The notes beneath the pieces are model-generated. The model made no database searches. It was given only the letters and a program-made list of their open reading frames with translations, and was not told the DNA's origin. From the NCBI GenBank assembly GCA_007741555.1, contig CP036526.1, forward strand, positions 3,782,001-3,846,000: 64,000 bases of DNA. The letters run 5' to 3'. The number at the start of each line of letters is the position of its first letter. The first letter of the stretch is position 1. Position numbers and translations under genes: made by a program. This stretch comes from Stieleria marina (GTDB lineage: Bacteria; Planctomycetota; Planctomycetia; Pirellulales; Pirellulaceae). Of the stretch, positions 55,480 to 63,967 are shown in pieces.

Positions 55480-55896
55480 ATGTCGCACACTGCCCTCGAG
55501 CCTCCTGAATCCGGCCCCGATTTCGTCGCTGGCTTTCGCTTGATCGGTGGATCCGTTCTGGTCTTGATCGGCGTTGTACTAGCGCTCTATATCGTCACCG
55601 TCGTCATGGGCCTGATTGCCGCGGACCGACCACTCGAGTTGATCGACAAGATTGTCGTGCCCGCTGCGGAACGAGCGATCGAGCATGCCGAAGCAAAGGG
55701 TGACAACGCCAAAAATATCCATGACGTGTCTGACGACCTGAAGCGAATGATCGTGCTCGGCATCATCGCGTTTCTGATGCTGATCCCCACCATCATCGCT
55801 ACCAACCTGATACACAGCGGTGTGAATTTGATGCAAGGCGACGCAGCGAAGTCGCTCAAGCAAATTGCAGCGAAGATCAATGCTCTAAATCACTGA
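55480..55896 (+). CDS. Small two-helix membrane protein downstream of the SPFH pair
   Basis: This 138-residue protein begins 21 nt after the HflC-like stop. Two hydrophobic segments are visible: about 24-48 (GGSVLVLIGVVLALYIVTVVMGL) and about 88-108 (MIVLGIIAFLMLIPTIIATNLI). A charged amphipathic loop (VPAAERAIEHAEAKG) lies between. I do not recognise a family. Close spacing argues for a common operon and a membrane partner of the SPFH proteins. Confidence 0.7.
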   Translation: MSHTALEPPESGPDFVAGFRLIGGSVLVLIGVVLALYIVTVVMGLIAADRPLELIDKIVVPAAERAIEHAEAKGDNAKNIHDVSDDLKRMIVLGIIAFLMLIPTIIATNLIHSGVNLMQGDAAKSLKQIAAKINALNH

Positions 55897-56006
55897 ACAT
55901 GCTGTGCCGGCGGCGTGCCTCCGTCAGCGACACCGATTTGCGGTCATCGTGTGACGCCAAACCCTACTTAGTTCCCCGTCGCATTGTACAGCCGACGATC
56001 AACTGC

Positions 56007-57386
56007 ATGACTTTCCTAATGAACGTGAAATCCCCTACGTACGCATTCTTTGGCGAGGCCGCAACACTGGCGGTTTCCGTCTTGCTCTTTGCCTTTGCCG
56101 CTTCGTCACCGCGAATTGCTTCGGCACAATCGCCAAGCAAACTAACGACTTTCATGACCGACGCGGGTTGGTGTTGGTACCAAGATCCGCGCGCTGTGAT
56201 CAGCAACGACAAACTTGTCGTTGGTGGTGTGAGCGGCCAAACCGGTGACATCAAAGTGAGCGTGTTTGATTTGAAAGCGAACAAATTGCTGGGAACAAAG
56301 ACGCTACACGCTCAGTTTGAATCCGACGACCACAATGTGCCTGCGTTTTACGTCCGCCCCGACGGCAGCCTGCTAGCCGTTTGGGCGAAACACGGCAACG
56401 AAAAGATTCACCACTACTGCATTTCGTCTCCTGACGATTACCTTCAATGGGGACAGCGTCAGGCTTTCAAACACGACTATCCCGATCGACCCGGCGTTAC
56501 TTACCAGAACCTTCTTGTCATCGAAAACGAAGGCTTGCTCTTTAATTTCTTTCGTGATGGAAAGACGTACAATCCGACTTTCATTACGTCGGATGACGAT
56601 GGAAATACTTGGCAAAACCGCACTCATTTCATTGCGGACGAAGTCGATGGACGCCATCGCCCTTACCCGCGTTATCTCCAACGCGATGCAAACACGATTG
56701 GCGTTTCGTTCACCGAAGGCCACCCTCGTAACTATGGCAACAGCCTTTACTACGCTGATTTTCGTGAAGGAGCGTTTTTCAAGGCCGATGGCACGAAGAT
56801 CAAGAATCTCGACGACGGTCCCTTGATGCCGTCTGAGGCTGAGCGAATATATCAAGGCAGCGACACGACGGAAAAACCCGATGGATTTGGCAGTGTGCCC
56901 AACAGTGCCTGGACCTGTGCCACTGCGACCGATGCGATGGGGCATCCCAAGCTGGGGTACACGCTGTATCTAAGTAATGACGATCACCGTTTTCGCATGG
57001 CATCATTTGACGGGACAGGCTGGATCGATCGCGAAATCGCCTATGCCGGCACTTGTTTGTATCCGCGAGAAACCAGTTACACGGGTTTGATGACGTTCGA
57101 CCCAGAAGACAGCAGCAAGGTCTTTGTCTCTAGCGATGTTGATCCGACGACCGGAGCGCATTCCGAAGGCAAGCACCAGATCTACTGTGCTACCATCACG
57201 CCAACGGACGACATTTCGTCAATCAAGTGGCAGCCGATTCAGCATGACAGCGGCATTCGTAATATTCGCCCCATGGCGCTGTCCGCGGACGGCTACAAAG
57301 TGCTGCTGTGGCTTAAAGGACCTTGGAATACGTACACCGATTACGCAACAAATGTTGTTGGCATCGTCCTGGAACGCCCCCGTTAA
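56007..57386 (+). CDS. Exported BNR-4 repeat protein
   Basis: From the ATG at 56007 (another at 56019) the product has about 459 residues. A signal peptide runs to about residue 40 (FAASSPRIASAQ). The remaining domain has the BNR-4 pattern with Asp/Asn-rich blade edges (DDHNVPAFYVRPDGSLLAVWAK, FITSDDDGNTWQ). It may act as a polysaccharide lyase-like or glycosidase-like secreted enzyme or binding protein. The family is found in planctomycetes with carbohydrate clusters, and a Gfo/Idh enzyme follows 117 nt downstream. No specific substrate can be named. Confidence 0.8.
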   Translation: MTFLMNVKSPTYAFFGEAATLAVSVLLFAFAASSPRIASAQSPSKLTTFMTDAGWCWYQDPRAVISNDKLVVGGVSGQTGDIKVSVFDLKANKLLGTKTLHAQFESDDHNVPAFYVRPDGSLLAVWAKHGNEKIHHYCISSPDDYLQWGQRQAFKHDYPDRPGVTYQNLLVIENEGLLFNFFRDGKTYNPTFITSDDDGNTWQNRTHFIADEVDGRHRPYPRYLQRDANTIGVSFTEGHPRNYGNSLYYADFREGAFFKADGTKIKNLDDGPLMPSEAERIYQGSDTTEKPDGFGSVPNSAWTCATATDAMGHPKLGYTLYLSNDDHRFRMASFDGTGWIDREIAYAGTCLYPRETSYTGLMTFDPEDSSKVFVSSDVDPTTGAHSEGKHQIYCATITPTDDISSIKWQPIQHDSGIRNIRPMALSADGYKVLLWLKGPWNTYTDYATNVVGIVLERPR

Positions 57387-57418
57387 TATGTACAATCTTT
57401 GCGTTAGCGCCGTCCGCA

Positions 57419-57445
57419 ACTGACACCCTTCCAACGCCTGTCAGT
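57419..57445. promoter_or_regulatory. Inverted repeat upstream of the second Gfo/Idh gene
   Basis: ACTGACA and TGTCAGT form a 7-bp inverted repeat with a 13-nt centre, in the 117-nt gap between the BNR-4 gene and the next gene. A possible -10 hexamer TACAAT begins 2 nt after it (57448-57453). It could be an operator or a weak terminator stem; no T-tract follows. Confidence 0.3.
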
Positions 57446-57503
57446 GCTACAATAGGTGCCCCACAACCTTTCCCTTCCCACTCCATTGTGATGATATCCC
57501 TCC

Positions 57504-59018
57504 ATGCCAAAGCTTAATCGACGACAGTTTTCGTTTGCCACCGCTGCCGCCGTCACGACGGCTACTCTGTCGCGTCCATCATTGGCCGTCAGCCCGAACG
57601 ACAAATTGGGCGTATGCATTGCAGGTGTCAACAGTCGCGGCAACGAACACATTCGCGGATTTAACAAAGACCCACGCACGGAGATTCGCGCCATTGTCGA
57701 TATCGACGAAAGCGTGGGCCAACAGCGAGCTGCCAAGATCAAAGAACTGCAAGGAAAGGCTCCCGAAGTATTCAAGGACGTTCGCGAGGCATTGGAATTC
57801 GATGGCATCGACATTCTCACTTGTGCGACGCCCAATCACTGGCACGCACTGATGGGTGTATGGGCCATGCAGGCGGGCAAAGACGTCTACATCGAAAAAC
57901 CAATTAGCCACAACATCCACGAAGGACGTGCGCTGGTAGAAGCCGCCAAGAAATACGGCCGTATGTTCCAAACCGGTACGCAATCACGTAGCAGTTCGGC
58001 TTGTCAAGAAATGGTCAAGTTCATCGAAGACGGCGGGATCGGCGAAGTCAAGTTTGCACGTGGTCTATGCTACAAGCGACGTAAGTCAATTGGCGCTAAA
58101 GGCGACTACCCGATTCCCGAGAAAGTGGACTTCGATCTGTGGAGTGGTCCGGCGACCTACACCGATCCCAAACTGACTCGTGGTCGTTTCCACTACGATT
58201 GGCACTGGCAACGTCACTACGGCAACGGTGACCTGGGCAACCAAGGACCGCATCAAACCGACATTGCACGCTGGGGACTCGGCCTCAATCGGCACCCCAA
58301 TTCCGTCGTCAGCTACGGTGGACGACTCGGTTACGACATCGAACGCGACGATCCCGCTTACGTCGACGCGGGCGACACGGCCAATACTGAAGTCTCGATC
58401 TATGACTACGGTGACAAATGCATCGTCTTCGAAACTCGCGGACTTGATGTCGCCGAATCACTTGGTGACGAAGTTGCAACCATGTTTGGCAAAGAACGTG
58501 GCAACAAAATCGGAGTCATTTTCTACGGCACCGAAGGATATGTAGCGCAAACGACGTACAGCTATTGTCGCGCATTCGATAAGAACATGAAACTGACTAA
58601 GGAGTTTCGCGCCAAGGACGTCGGCGACGCGCACTTCGCCAACTTCATTGATGCATGCCAAAGTCGCGACTACAGCACGCTAAATGCTGATGCGATGACC
58701 GGCCACCTGTCGGCAGCCGTTAGTCACCTTGGCAACATTTCGTACTACCTAGGCGAAGAAAACAAAGTCGACGCCTCCGAATTGGAAGCGACTTTGTCGA
58801 AAATCAAAAGTTTGGACGACAATTCGGCAACCCTTGCTCGAACGGTCCAACATCTCAAATCCAACCGCGTCGACCTCGACAAAACGCCAATCGCATTGGG
58901 CCCACATCTGAAATTCGACCCCAAAGCAGAAGTCTTTTTGGAGAATGCCGAAGCCAACAAAATGTTGACTCGCGAGTATCGCCAGGGATTTGAAGTGCCT
59001 GATGGCGCCAATGTCTAA
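57504..59018 (+). CDS. Tat-exported Gfo/Idh/MocA family oxidoreductase
   Basis: This 504-residue enzyme has a twin-arginine signal (LNRRQFSFATAAAVT), a Rossmann motif (VCIAGVNSRGNEHIRG), the catalytic Lys in IEKPISH and the DLGNQGPHQTDIARWGLG block of the C-terminal domain. It is about 70 residues longer than the first Gfo/Idh protein of the window, mainly at the C-terminus (ending QGFEVPDGANV). The substrate is presumably a sugar or glycoside in the periplasm. It follows a BNR-4 protein in the same direction. A perfect hairpin lies just after its stop. Confidence 0.9.
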   Translation: MPKLNRRQFSFATAAAVTTATLSRPSLAVSPNDKLGVCIAGVNSRGNEHIRGFNKDPRTEIRAIVDIDESVGQQRAAKIKELQGKAPEVFKDVREALEFDGIDILTCATPNHWHALMGVWAMQAGKDVYIEKPISHNIHEGRALVEAAKKYGRMFQTGTQSRSSSACQEMVKFIEDGGIGEVKFARGLCYKRRKSIGAKGDYPIPEKVDFDLWSGPATYTDPKLTRGRFHYDWHWQRHYGNGDLGNQGPHQTDIARWGLGLNRHPNSVVSYGGRLGYDIERDDPAYVDAGDTANTEVSIYDYGDKCIVFETRGLDVAESLGDEVATMFGKERGNKIGVIFYGTEGYVAQTTYSYCRAFDKNMKLTKEFRAKDVGDAHFANFIDACQSRDYSTLNADAMTGHLSAAVSHLGNISYYLGEENKVDASELEATLSKIKSLDDNSATLARTVQHLKSNRVDLDKTPIALGPHLKFDPKAEVFLENAEANKMLTREYRQGFEVPDGANV

Positions 59019-59043
59019 CCCGATTGGTTGACTGGAACTTAGT

Positions 59044-59070
59044 CAGCCCAGCGAATTTGTCGCTGGGCTG
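59044..59070. terminator. Strong perfect hairpin between convergent genes
   Basis: CAGCCCAGCGA and TCGCTGGGCTG form a perfect 11-bp stem with a 5-nt ATTTG loop, 25 nt after the Gfo/Idh stop and before the nagB stop on the other strand. There is no T-tract on either side. Position between convergent genes supports a bidirectional end signal. Confidence 0.7.
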
Positions 59071-59154
59071 CGGAGTGGTTGGATCGCTCAAAGAATCCAA
59101 GTCTTCATTCGTCGTTGCTGCCGGCTAAGGGCGCAGCTACTAGCTCGGGCGCCG

Positions 59155-59946
59155 CTACTGTTTCAAAGCGGACGACAATCCCTTCGCAGCCGCTTCGTCC
59201 AACACGTACGTGACGTTCGCGTGCGTTTGCAGGAACGAAGCTGGGTGCGACGCGCTGACTTCTCCTTCGATAGCCAATCGAACCGCGTCGGCTTTGTCGC
59301 TGCCAAGTGCCAGCAACACGATCGCTTTGGCCTCCAGGATTGTCCCGATGCCCATCGTGATCGCTTGCTTTGGCACGTCGTCGATCGAATCAAAGAACCT
59401 GGCGTTGCTGGCGATCGTCCGTTCGGTCAAGTCGACCAGCCGCGTTCGACTGTCGGGGGCTGAACCGGGTTCGTTAAACGCAATGTGTCCGTTGTGTCCA
59501 ATTCCCAATAGTTGCAAATCGATTCCGCCGGAATCCGTAATCAACTGTTCGTAACGCGAAATCTCTGCGTCGACATCAGTCGCCATACCATTGGGCAGAA
59601 ACGCGTTGCGCGGATCCAGATTGACATGCGAAAACAGCTGCTGCTCCATAAAGCTCCGGTAGCTCTGGGGATGATCAGCCGCCAGCCCCACGTATTCGTC
59701 CAGATTAAAAGTCTTGGCTTCTGCAAAACTAATGAGGTCCTGTTCATAGAAACGCACCAGCTGCGCGTACATCTCAACTGGCGTTCCGCCGGTTGCCAAT
59801 CCAATTTTGAGGTCGGGCCAACTATGAAGCGATGCAGCAAACAGCTTGGCAGCCCGTAACGAGGCGGCTTCCGCGTTGTCACAGATCAACACGTTTGGGT
59901 TGGGAGTGGTTGTCTCCGCTGTCGCGGGAGGGTCGCTTGACGTCAT
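59155..59946 (-). CDS. nagB: Glucosamine-6-phosphate deaminase
   Basis: NagB converts glucosamine 6-phosphate to fructose 6-phosphate and ammonia. From an ATG at 59946 it has 263 residues, equal to the family. The phosphate loop is LATGGTPVEMY, catalytic Asp83 is in FNLDEYVGL, and His154/Glu159 are in HNGHIAFNEPG. Asn152 replaces the Asp found in E. coli, as in Bacillus-type enzymes. The ATG overlaps the stop of the HD phosphohydrolase gene (ATGA). The longer frame from 59997 reads into that gene. No N-acetylglucosamine deacetylase gene is nearby. Confidence 0.93.
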   Translation of the reverse strand: MTSSDPPATAETTTPNPNVLICDNAEAASLRAAKLFAASLHSWPDLKIGLATGGTPVEMYAQLVRFYEQDLISFAEAKTFNLDEYVGLAADHPQSYRSFMEQQLFSHVNLDPRNAFLPNGMATDVDAEISRYEQLITDSGGIDLQLLGIGHNGHIAFNEPGSAPDSRTRLVDLTERTIASNARFFDSIDDVPKQAITMGIGTILEAKAIVLLALGSDKADAVRLAIEGEVSASHPASFLQTHANVTYVLDEAAAKGLSSALKQ

Positions 59947-61322
59947 GCCATACCTTGTTCGGTGATTTCGATCGCACTGGCCAGCCACTGGGCCCACTGC
60001 CGCGTGCTGCTGCCGCGGTCACCCATCTGCTGACGCAGTTGGTCGCGTACCTCCCGGCGCACAAACACACGAACCCGTTTGACTTGATTGTCAAACTGCT
60101 GATTCGCTAGCGCTGATGCGACCGGCGAAACGTCACCCAAAGTGGACGATCGGCCATCTCGCATCACGACGTCCACATTGATGTCCACTTCCAATTTAGA
60201 CGGCGGCGCGTCGATCAGTACATCGGCCGCGTGAACCGGAACACCACACTGCTGCGACAGATGGCTAGCCAGCGATTCGGCGCAAACAACCAGCCACCAG
60301 TACGGGCGTCTCGCCAGCTGCCGGTGAATCGCAGTCGTCTGCAAACCTTGTTCTGAATCCGCTTCGCTCGGAATCGCACTGAATTCTGCAACCCGTTTGT
60401 ACAACTGTCGTCGCGAGCCAAATAAGCCGTTCGCGAGCGGTTCAGCGACCGACCCTTCGGCTGCCCGCGTCAGCATCGCGATCCACTCGGCGTCGACCAG
60501 CCGAAGTGACGATTGCAGGTCAAATCGATTCTGCAACAAGAACACGGCGCGTTGCAGCATTGCCGTGGCTGATCGGACCGTGTGGTGCCAGTAGACTTCG
60601 CTGAACATGACGTAGCGAGCGAAAACCATCATCTCCGCCGCCGTACGGCCTTTTTCGCCTACCGCTAACTGTCCTTTTTCCGGATGAACACAGATCGACG
60701 CGATCAATCGGTTGGTGTCAAAATTGTTGCCGTACGGGACCCCCGCGTGCAAGCTGTCGCGTTGCAAGTAATCCAGTTTGTCGACGTCGATGGGACCGCT
60801 TAAACAGCTCGCCAGAAACGTCACCGCCGGTGATTTTGATATCGGCTGCAGCAGCTCCAGCACGTCGTCGATCGTTGCGTTCCAATCTTGGTCAATGCAA
60901 TCGGCGATCTCTGGTTTTCGCAGCCACTGCCCGACTCGGGATTCGTGCTCTTCCAATCCATCCAGTCGCATGTCTTCGATCGGATGGCAAAACGGCCAAT
61001 GACCGACATCGTGAACCAATGCCGCGAGCACAAATGCTTCGCACATGGTTTCGTCGACCAAATTCTGAAACGCCGTGTCGGAATCAAGGCGTGCCAGCAG
61101 ACGCAACGCGTTGTGGTACACCCCGAGCGAATGTTCAAAACGACTATGCATCGCGCCGGGATAGACCAGCGACACCATGCCCAACTGGCTAATCGATGCC
61201 AACCGCCGCATAGCCGCACTGTCGATGATGCGTCGCACGCGACGCGACAGCGGAACGCCATCGCTGGGCGGAATCCGAATCAGTCCACTCGCTTGATTCA
61301 GCGAGATCACTTCAGGCAGCAT
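59943..61322 (-). CDS. HD-domain phosphohydrolase (dNTPase-like)
   Basis: This 459-residue protein is an HD-superfamily metal-dependent hydrolase of the dGTPase/SAMHD1-like COG1078 group. The four ligands are visible: His64 in RFEHSLGV, His104-Asp105 in LVHDVGHWPF, and the Asp in PIDVDKLDYLQRDSLHAG. Family members act on dNTPs or related nucleotides. The C-terminal part (about 310-459) is helical and positively charged. It overlaps nagB by 4 nt and follows the Zn-ribbon gene by 4 nt, so all three form one operon. Confidence 0.9.
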   Translation of the reverse strand: MLPEVISLNQASGLIRIPPSDGVPLSRRVRRIIDSAAMRRLASISQLGMVSLVYPGAMHSRFEHSLGVYHNALRLLARLDSDTAFQNLVDETMCEAFVLAALVHDVGHWPFCHPIEDMRLDGLEEHESRVGQWLRKPEIADCIDQDWNATIDDVLELLQPISKSPAVTFLASCLSGPIDVDKLDYLQRDSLHAGVPYGNNFDTNRLIASICVHPEKGQLAVGEKGRTAAEMMVFARYVMFSEVYWHHTVRSATAMLQRAVFLLQNRFDLQSSLRLVDAEWIAMLTRAAEGSVAEPLANGLFGSRRQLYKRVAEFSAIPSEADSEQGLQTTAIHRQLARRPYWWLVVCAESLASHLSQQCGVPVHAADVLIDAPPSKLEVDINVDVVMRDGRSSTLGDVSPVASALANQQFDNQVKRVRVFVRREVRDQLRQQMGDRGSSTRQWAQWLASAIEITEQGMA

Positions 61323-61326
61323 GCGT

Positions 61327-62058
61327 TTACAAACCCAGCTCTGGACGCAAACCTATCCCGACCGGTTCGACGCCGGCAAGCGTGACGCCGCTTACCACCG
61401 CCAGCAGAATGATCGCGATAAAGTACAGCCCAGCGTGGAAAAGCCCGTTTCCGATCTCAAGCTCGAAACATCCAATCGAAACCAAAGACCCCAGTCCCAG
61501 CATGATGCACAGCGTGACCCCGGCGGTTCCAAATCCAATTTCGTTTGCGTGATCCAATTCCAAAACATATGCCGGAACAAAAGCGTAGACGCTCCAGATC
61601 AGTGCAAACAAGACCGAACAAACCAGCACGCGATTGCGCAGTTCCGGACCAACGTACGGTTCGCGTTCTTGATCGTACAAAAACGAATAACCTGCCCAGA
61701 CAAGTGGCGGAGCCAGCAGCAGCAGACCGGCGATCTGCGCCCACAGCGGAGTGCCTTCTTCGCCACCAGTCAATCGAAACGCCACCGCGACGGCAAAGAC
61801 GGCCAAAACGGCGCCGATCGTGATAAACAGTCCCTTCTTGGTGACGTCGGTTTCTTTCCGCGCCAACGGTTTCAGCACGCTGCGGCCGCTACGATCCTTG
61901 GGCGCGCCGTCATCGGGAGCGTGAATCGTGACTTCTTCGGACTTGTCCGGAACCGAGATCTGTTTCTTGCAGTTCGGGCACGGCCCCTTCTTACCAGCAA
62001 ACTTGTCGCTAACTTGGAATCGCTTCAAGCAATTCGGGCAGGTAACTTGAATCGACAT
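61327..62058 (-). CDS. Zinc-ribbon membrane protein
   Basis: From the ATG at 62058 the product has 243 residues. A zinc ribbon begins it (TCPNCLKRF, then PCPNCKKQI). After a charged linker (about 40-75), several hydrophobic helices follow (ITIGAVLAVFAVAVAF, IAGLLLLAPPLVWAGYSF and further). A longer frame to 62319 encodes Arg-rich sequence unlike membrane proteins, so I discard it. The Zn ribbon resembles MJ0042/zinc_ribbon_5 type domains that are frequent in planctomycetes. The role is unknown. Confidence 0.78.
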   Translation of the reverse strand: MSIQVTCPNCLKRFQVSDKFAGKKGPCPNCKKQISVPDKSEEVTIHAPDDGAPKDRSGRSVLKPLARKETDVTKKGLFITIGAVLAVFAVAVAFRLTGGEEGTPLWAQIAGLLLLAPPLVWAGYSFLYDQEREPYVGPELRNRVLVCSVLFALIWSVYAFVPAYVLELDHANEIGFGTAGVTLCIMLGLGSLVSIGCFELEIGNGLFHAGLYFIAIILLAVVSGVTLAGVEPVGIGLRPELGL

Positions 62059-62081
62059 TGATAACAGCGAAAAAAAGTGCG

Positions 62082-62744
62082 ATGGGAGATAGTGTCTTGA
62101 ACAACGATGACGATCTGACGGACGGTTCAAACGTTCCGCGCGATTTGCCGCGATCCGATCTGCAGCCGGACAGTTCGCAGCTAAACCAATTGCCGCCCGA
62201 TAGTTTGTCGCGCAGCGATGCTCGGTCGCAACCCGCCGATCACGGACGCAGCCTAGATGGTAACGAATCTGACGCGTCGCCGTCGGCGCACGTGGTTTTG
62301 TATCATCCAGAAATTCCACAAAACACCGGCAACATTGGTCGCACCTGCGTGGCCGTCAATGCGAAACTGTGGATTGTGCGTCCAGCTGGCTTTCAGCTGG
62401 ATGAAAAACGCCTGCGTCGCGCCGGTTTGGACTACTGGCAGCATCTGAAATTGGGGGATGCCAACAATTGGTCACACCTGACCGATCAATTGTCCGTTCC
62501 CCACCAAAACGGACGTTTTTTTTACTTGTCAAGATTCGCTAAACGCGAGATCTGGGAAGCGGACTTTCAACGCGGCGACGTGTTGGTTTTCGGAAGCGAA
62601 TCGGGCGGACTGCCGGACCAGATTCTGGACACCGACCACGCTCACGCCCTGCGTCTGCCGACATCGGCGGATGTTCGCAGCCTTAATCTGGCAACCACCG
62701 CCGGCGTTGTCCTTTACGAACACATGCGTCAAACGCGCACTTGA
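62082..62744 (+). CDS. trmL: tRNA (cytidine/uridine-2'-O-)-methyltransferase TrmL-like
   Basis: The SPOUT methyltransferase TrmL modifies the wobble base of some tRNAs. The core spans from about residue 70: LYHPEIPQNTGNIGRTC, LRRAGLDYW, VFGSESGGLPDQI and DVRSLNLATTAGVVLYE. The E. coli protein has about 157 residues. The frame here from 62082 has about 70 additional acidic, Asp/Ser-rich N-terminal residues. An in-frame GTG at 62292 (HVVLYHP) gives 150 residues and agrees with the family start. Only 23 nt separate the 62082 start from the divergent Zn-ribbon start, so the shorter form is plausible. Confidence 0.88.
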   Translation: MGDSVLNNDDDLTDGSNVPRDLPRSDLQPDSSQLNQLPPDSLSRSDARSQPADHGRSLDGNESDASPSAHVVLYHPEIPQNTGNIGRTCVAVNAKLWIVRPAGFQLDEKRLRRAGLDYWQHLKLGDANNWSHLTDQLSVPHQNGRFFYLSRFAKREIWEADFQRGDVLVFGSESGGLPDQILDTDHAHALRLPTSADVRSLNLATTAGVVLYEHMRQTRT

Positions 62745-63012
62745 TCGACTGATTTTCCGAGCCAGTCGACGCGCACACGCAATTGTCCGCGCCGATTCCG
62801 GCTTGTCAAATCGGAGGCCCCACGTCGGAAGAACGGCATCAGCAGGCCGTAATCAATGGGCTGGCATCCGTAGACCCGCACCGCAGCTTTCGACAAATGC
62901 GCTCACTTCCACGCGGTCTTCTTCTCTTGCCTCGTCTGTCCCTTTCGCCATACAGTTGTAGTCCCATTCATCGACGTAGACTTTCAGCCAACCATTGCGA
63001 CGGAATTTTCTC

Positions 63013-63309
63013 ATGCGACAGTTTATTTTCGGCATGATTTGTGGGGCGGGATTGCTTTATGTTGCGATGCACTTTCACGTCGTTCGCGGCAACGATGGAG
63101 TCGTGTTGGTTCCCAAAGTCAGTAACAACCTGTCGGACGTCTACGTCGACATTCGCAACTTTGAATTGAACGACTGGAAAGAGCATAAGCCACTGGCCGC
63201 CGCGATCATGAAGAGCAGTCAGGCTCACTTGATCGAAGACTCGGCCCATCGCGCATTTGGTGATTCGATGCGCGGCCTGGTCGACGGATTGTTTCAATCA
63301 TCCCAGTAG
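63013..63309 (+). CDS. Small hypothetical exported or membrane protein
   Basis: From an ATG at 63013 the product has 98 residues. A hydrophobic segment (MRQFIFGMICGAGLLYVAMHF) is followed by a soluble region (VYVDIRNFELNDWKEHKPLAAAIMKSSQAHL). I recognise no family. A 7-bp hairpin begins at the last base of its stop codon, consistent with an end of transcription. Confidence 0.65.
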   Translation: MRQFIFGMICGAGLLYVAMHFHVVRGNDGVVLVPKVSNNLSDVYVDIRNFELNDWKEHKPLAAAIMKSSQAHLIEDSAHRAFGDSMRGLVDGLFQSSQ

Positions 63310-63326
63310 ATTGGGTTGTCCCAATC
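63309..63326 (+). terminator. Hairpin at the stop of the small membrane protein gene
   Basis: GATTGGG and CCCAATC form a perfect 7-bp stem with a TTGT tetraloop. It begins with the last base of the stop codon. No T-tract follows, so it is a weak candidate terminator. Confidence 0.4.
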
Positions 63327-63670
63327 ATTCTCGCTGCTCGGCAACTCCGGGTGGGGACTGGACGTTAACTGGCTGTCAATTCAGTAGCGAAGAGAGCAAC
63401 GCTCCGCTAGTGCCATCGAATGTGTTCTGCGTTGGGTGAATCAATGTCAACGCATCGCGGAGGCGAAGTCGGCGCCTGTGTATCTGCGCCGATGTAATTG
63501 TCGCAAGGCAATCAATCCGTATCCGCGTCATCTTCGCGCTATGTTGCGGTAGCAGCGCACTGGTCGTGCGCGTTGCAGTTTCGTGATCTTAGTGGACGAT
63601 GAAGTTGACAGGCCATCGATCCGTCGACGGCCGCCTTCCTCCCAAGGCAACCGTCAAGGACACCGATGCC
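63327..63670. other. Intergenic region
   Basis: About 340 nt between two small plus-strand genes hold no recognisable gene, tRNA or repeat. An AAGGA ribosome site lies ahead of the next start. Short frames inside have no family features. Confidence 0.4.
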
Positions 63671-63967
63671 ATGTCGTACTATCGAAACCGCTATTTTTTG
63701 CTTGGACTGTTGCTCATGCTACTGGGCGCTCAGTTCCGCATGATCGATTCATTCGTGCTGAATGAACCGACCACCAAGCTGCTCGCAAAAGTCACCAAGT
63801 CTTCGGTCGCCGAAGACACCACCGCAGGTGCGATCTTTTGGAAAGTCGCGCCCGTCGAAATGACGCGCAAACGCATTCACCCACCGCGTTGGCTTGGCTT
63901 GGCCATGATGGCAGTCGGCGCTGTGTTCAGCTTTCACGCGGTAGCACTTCCCCGATACCGCGAATAG
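63671..63967 (+). CDS. Small two-helix membrane protein
   Basis: From the ATG at 63671 (AAGGA 10 nt upstream) the product has 98 residues. Two hydrophobic segments are visible: about 8-25 (FLLGLLLMLLGAQFRMI) and about 76-93 (WLGLAMMAVGAVFSFHAVAL). Between them is a hydrophilic part (EPTTKLLAKVTKSSVAEDT). A longer frame from 63599 adds polar residues without support. I recognise no family. Confidence 0.68.
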   Translation: MSYYRNRYFLLGLLLMLLGAQFRMIDSFVLNEPTTKLLAKVTKSSVAEDTTAGAIFWKVAPVEMTRKRIHPPRWLGLAMMAVGAVFSFHAVALPRYRE

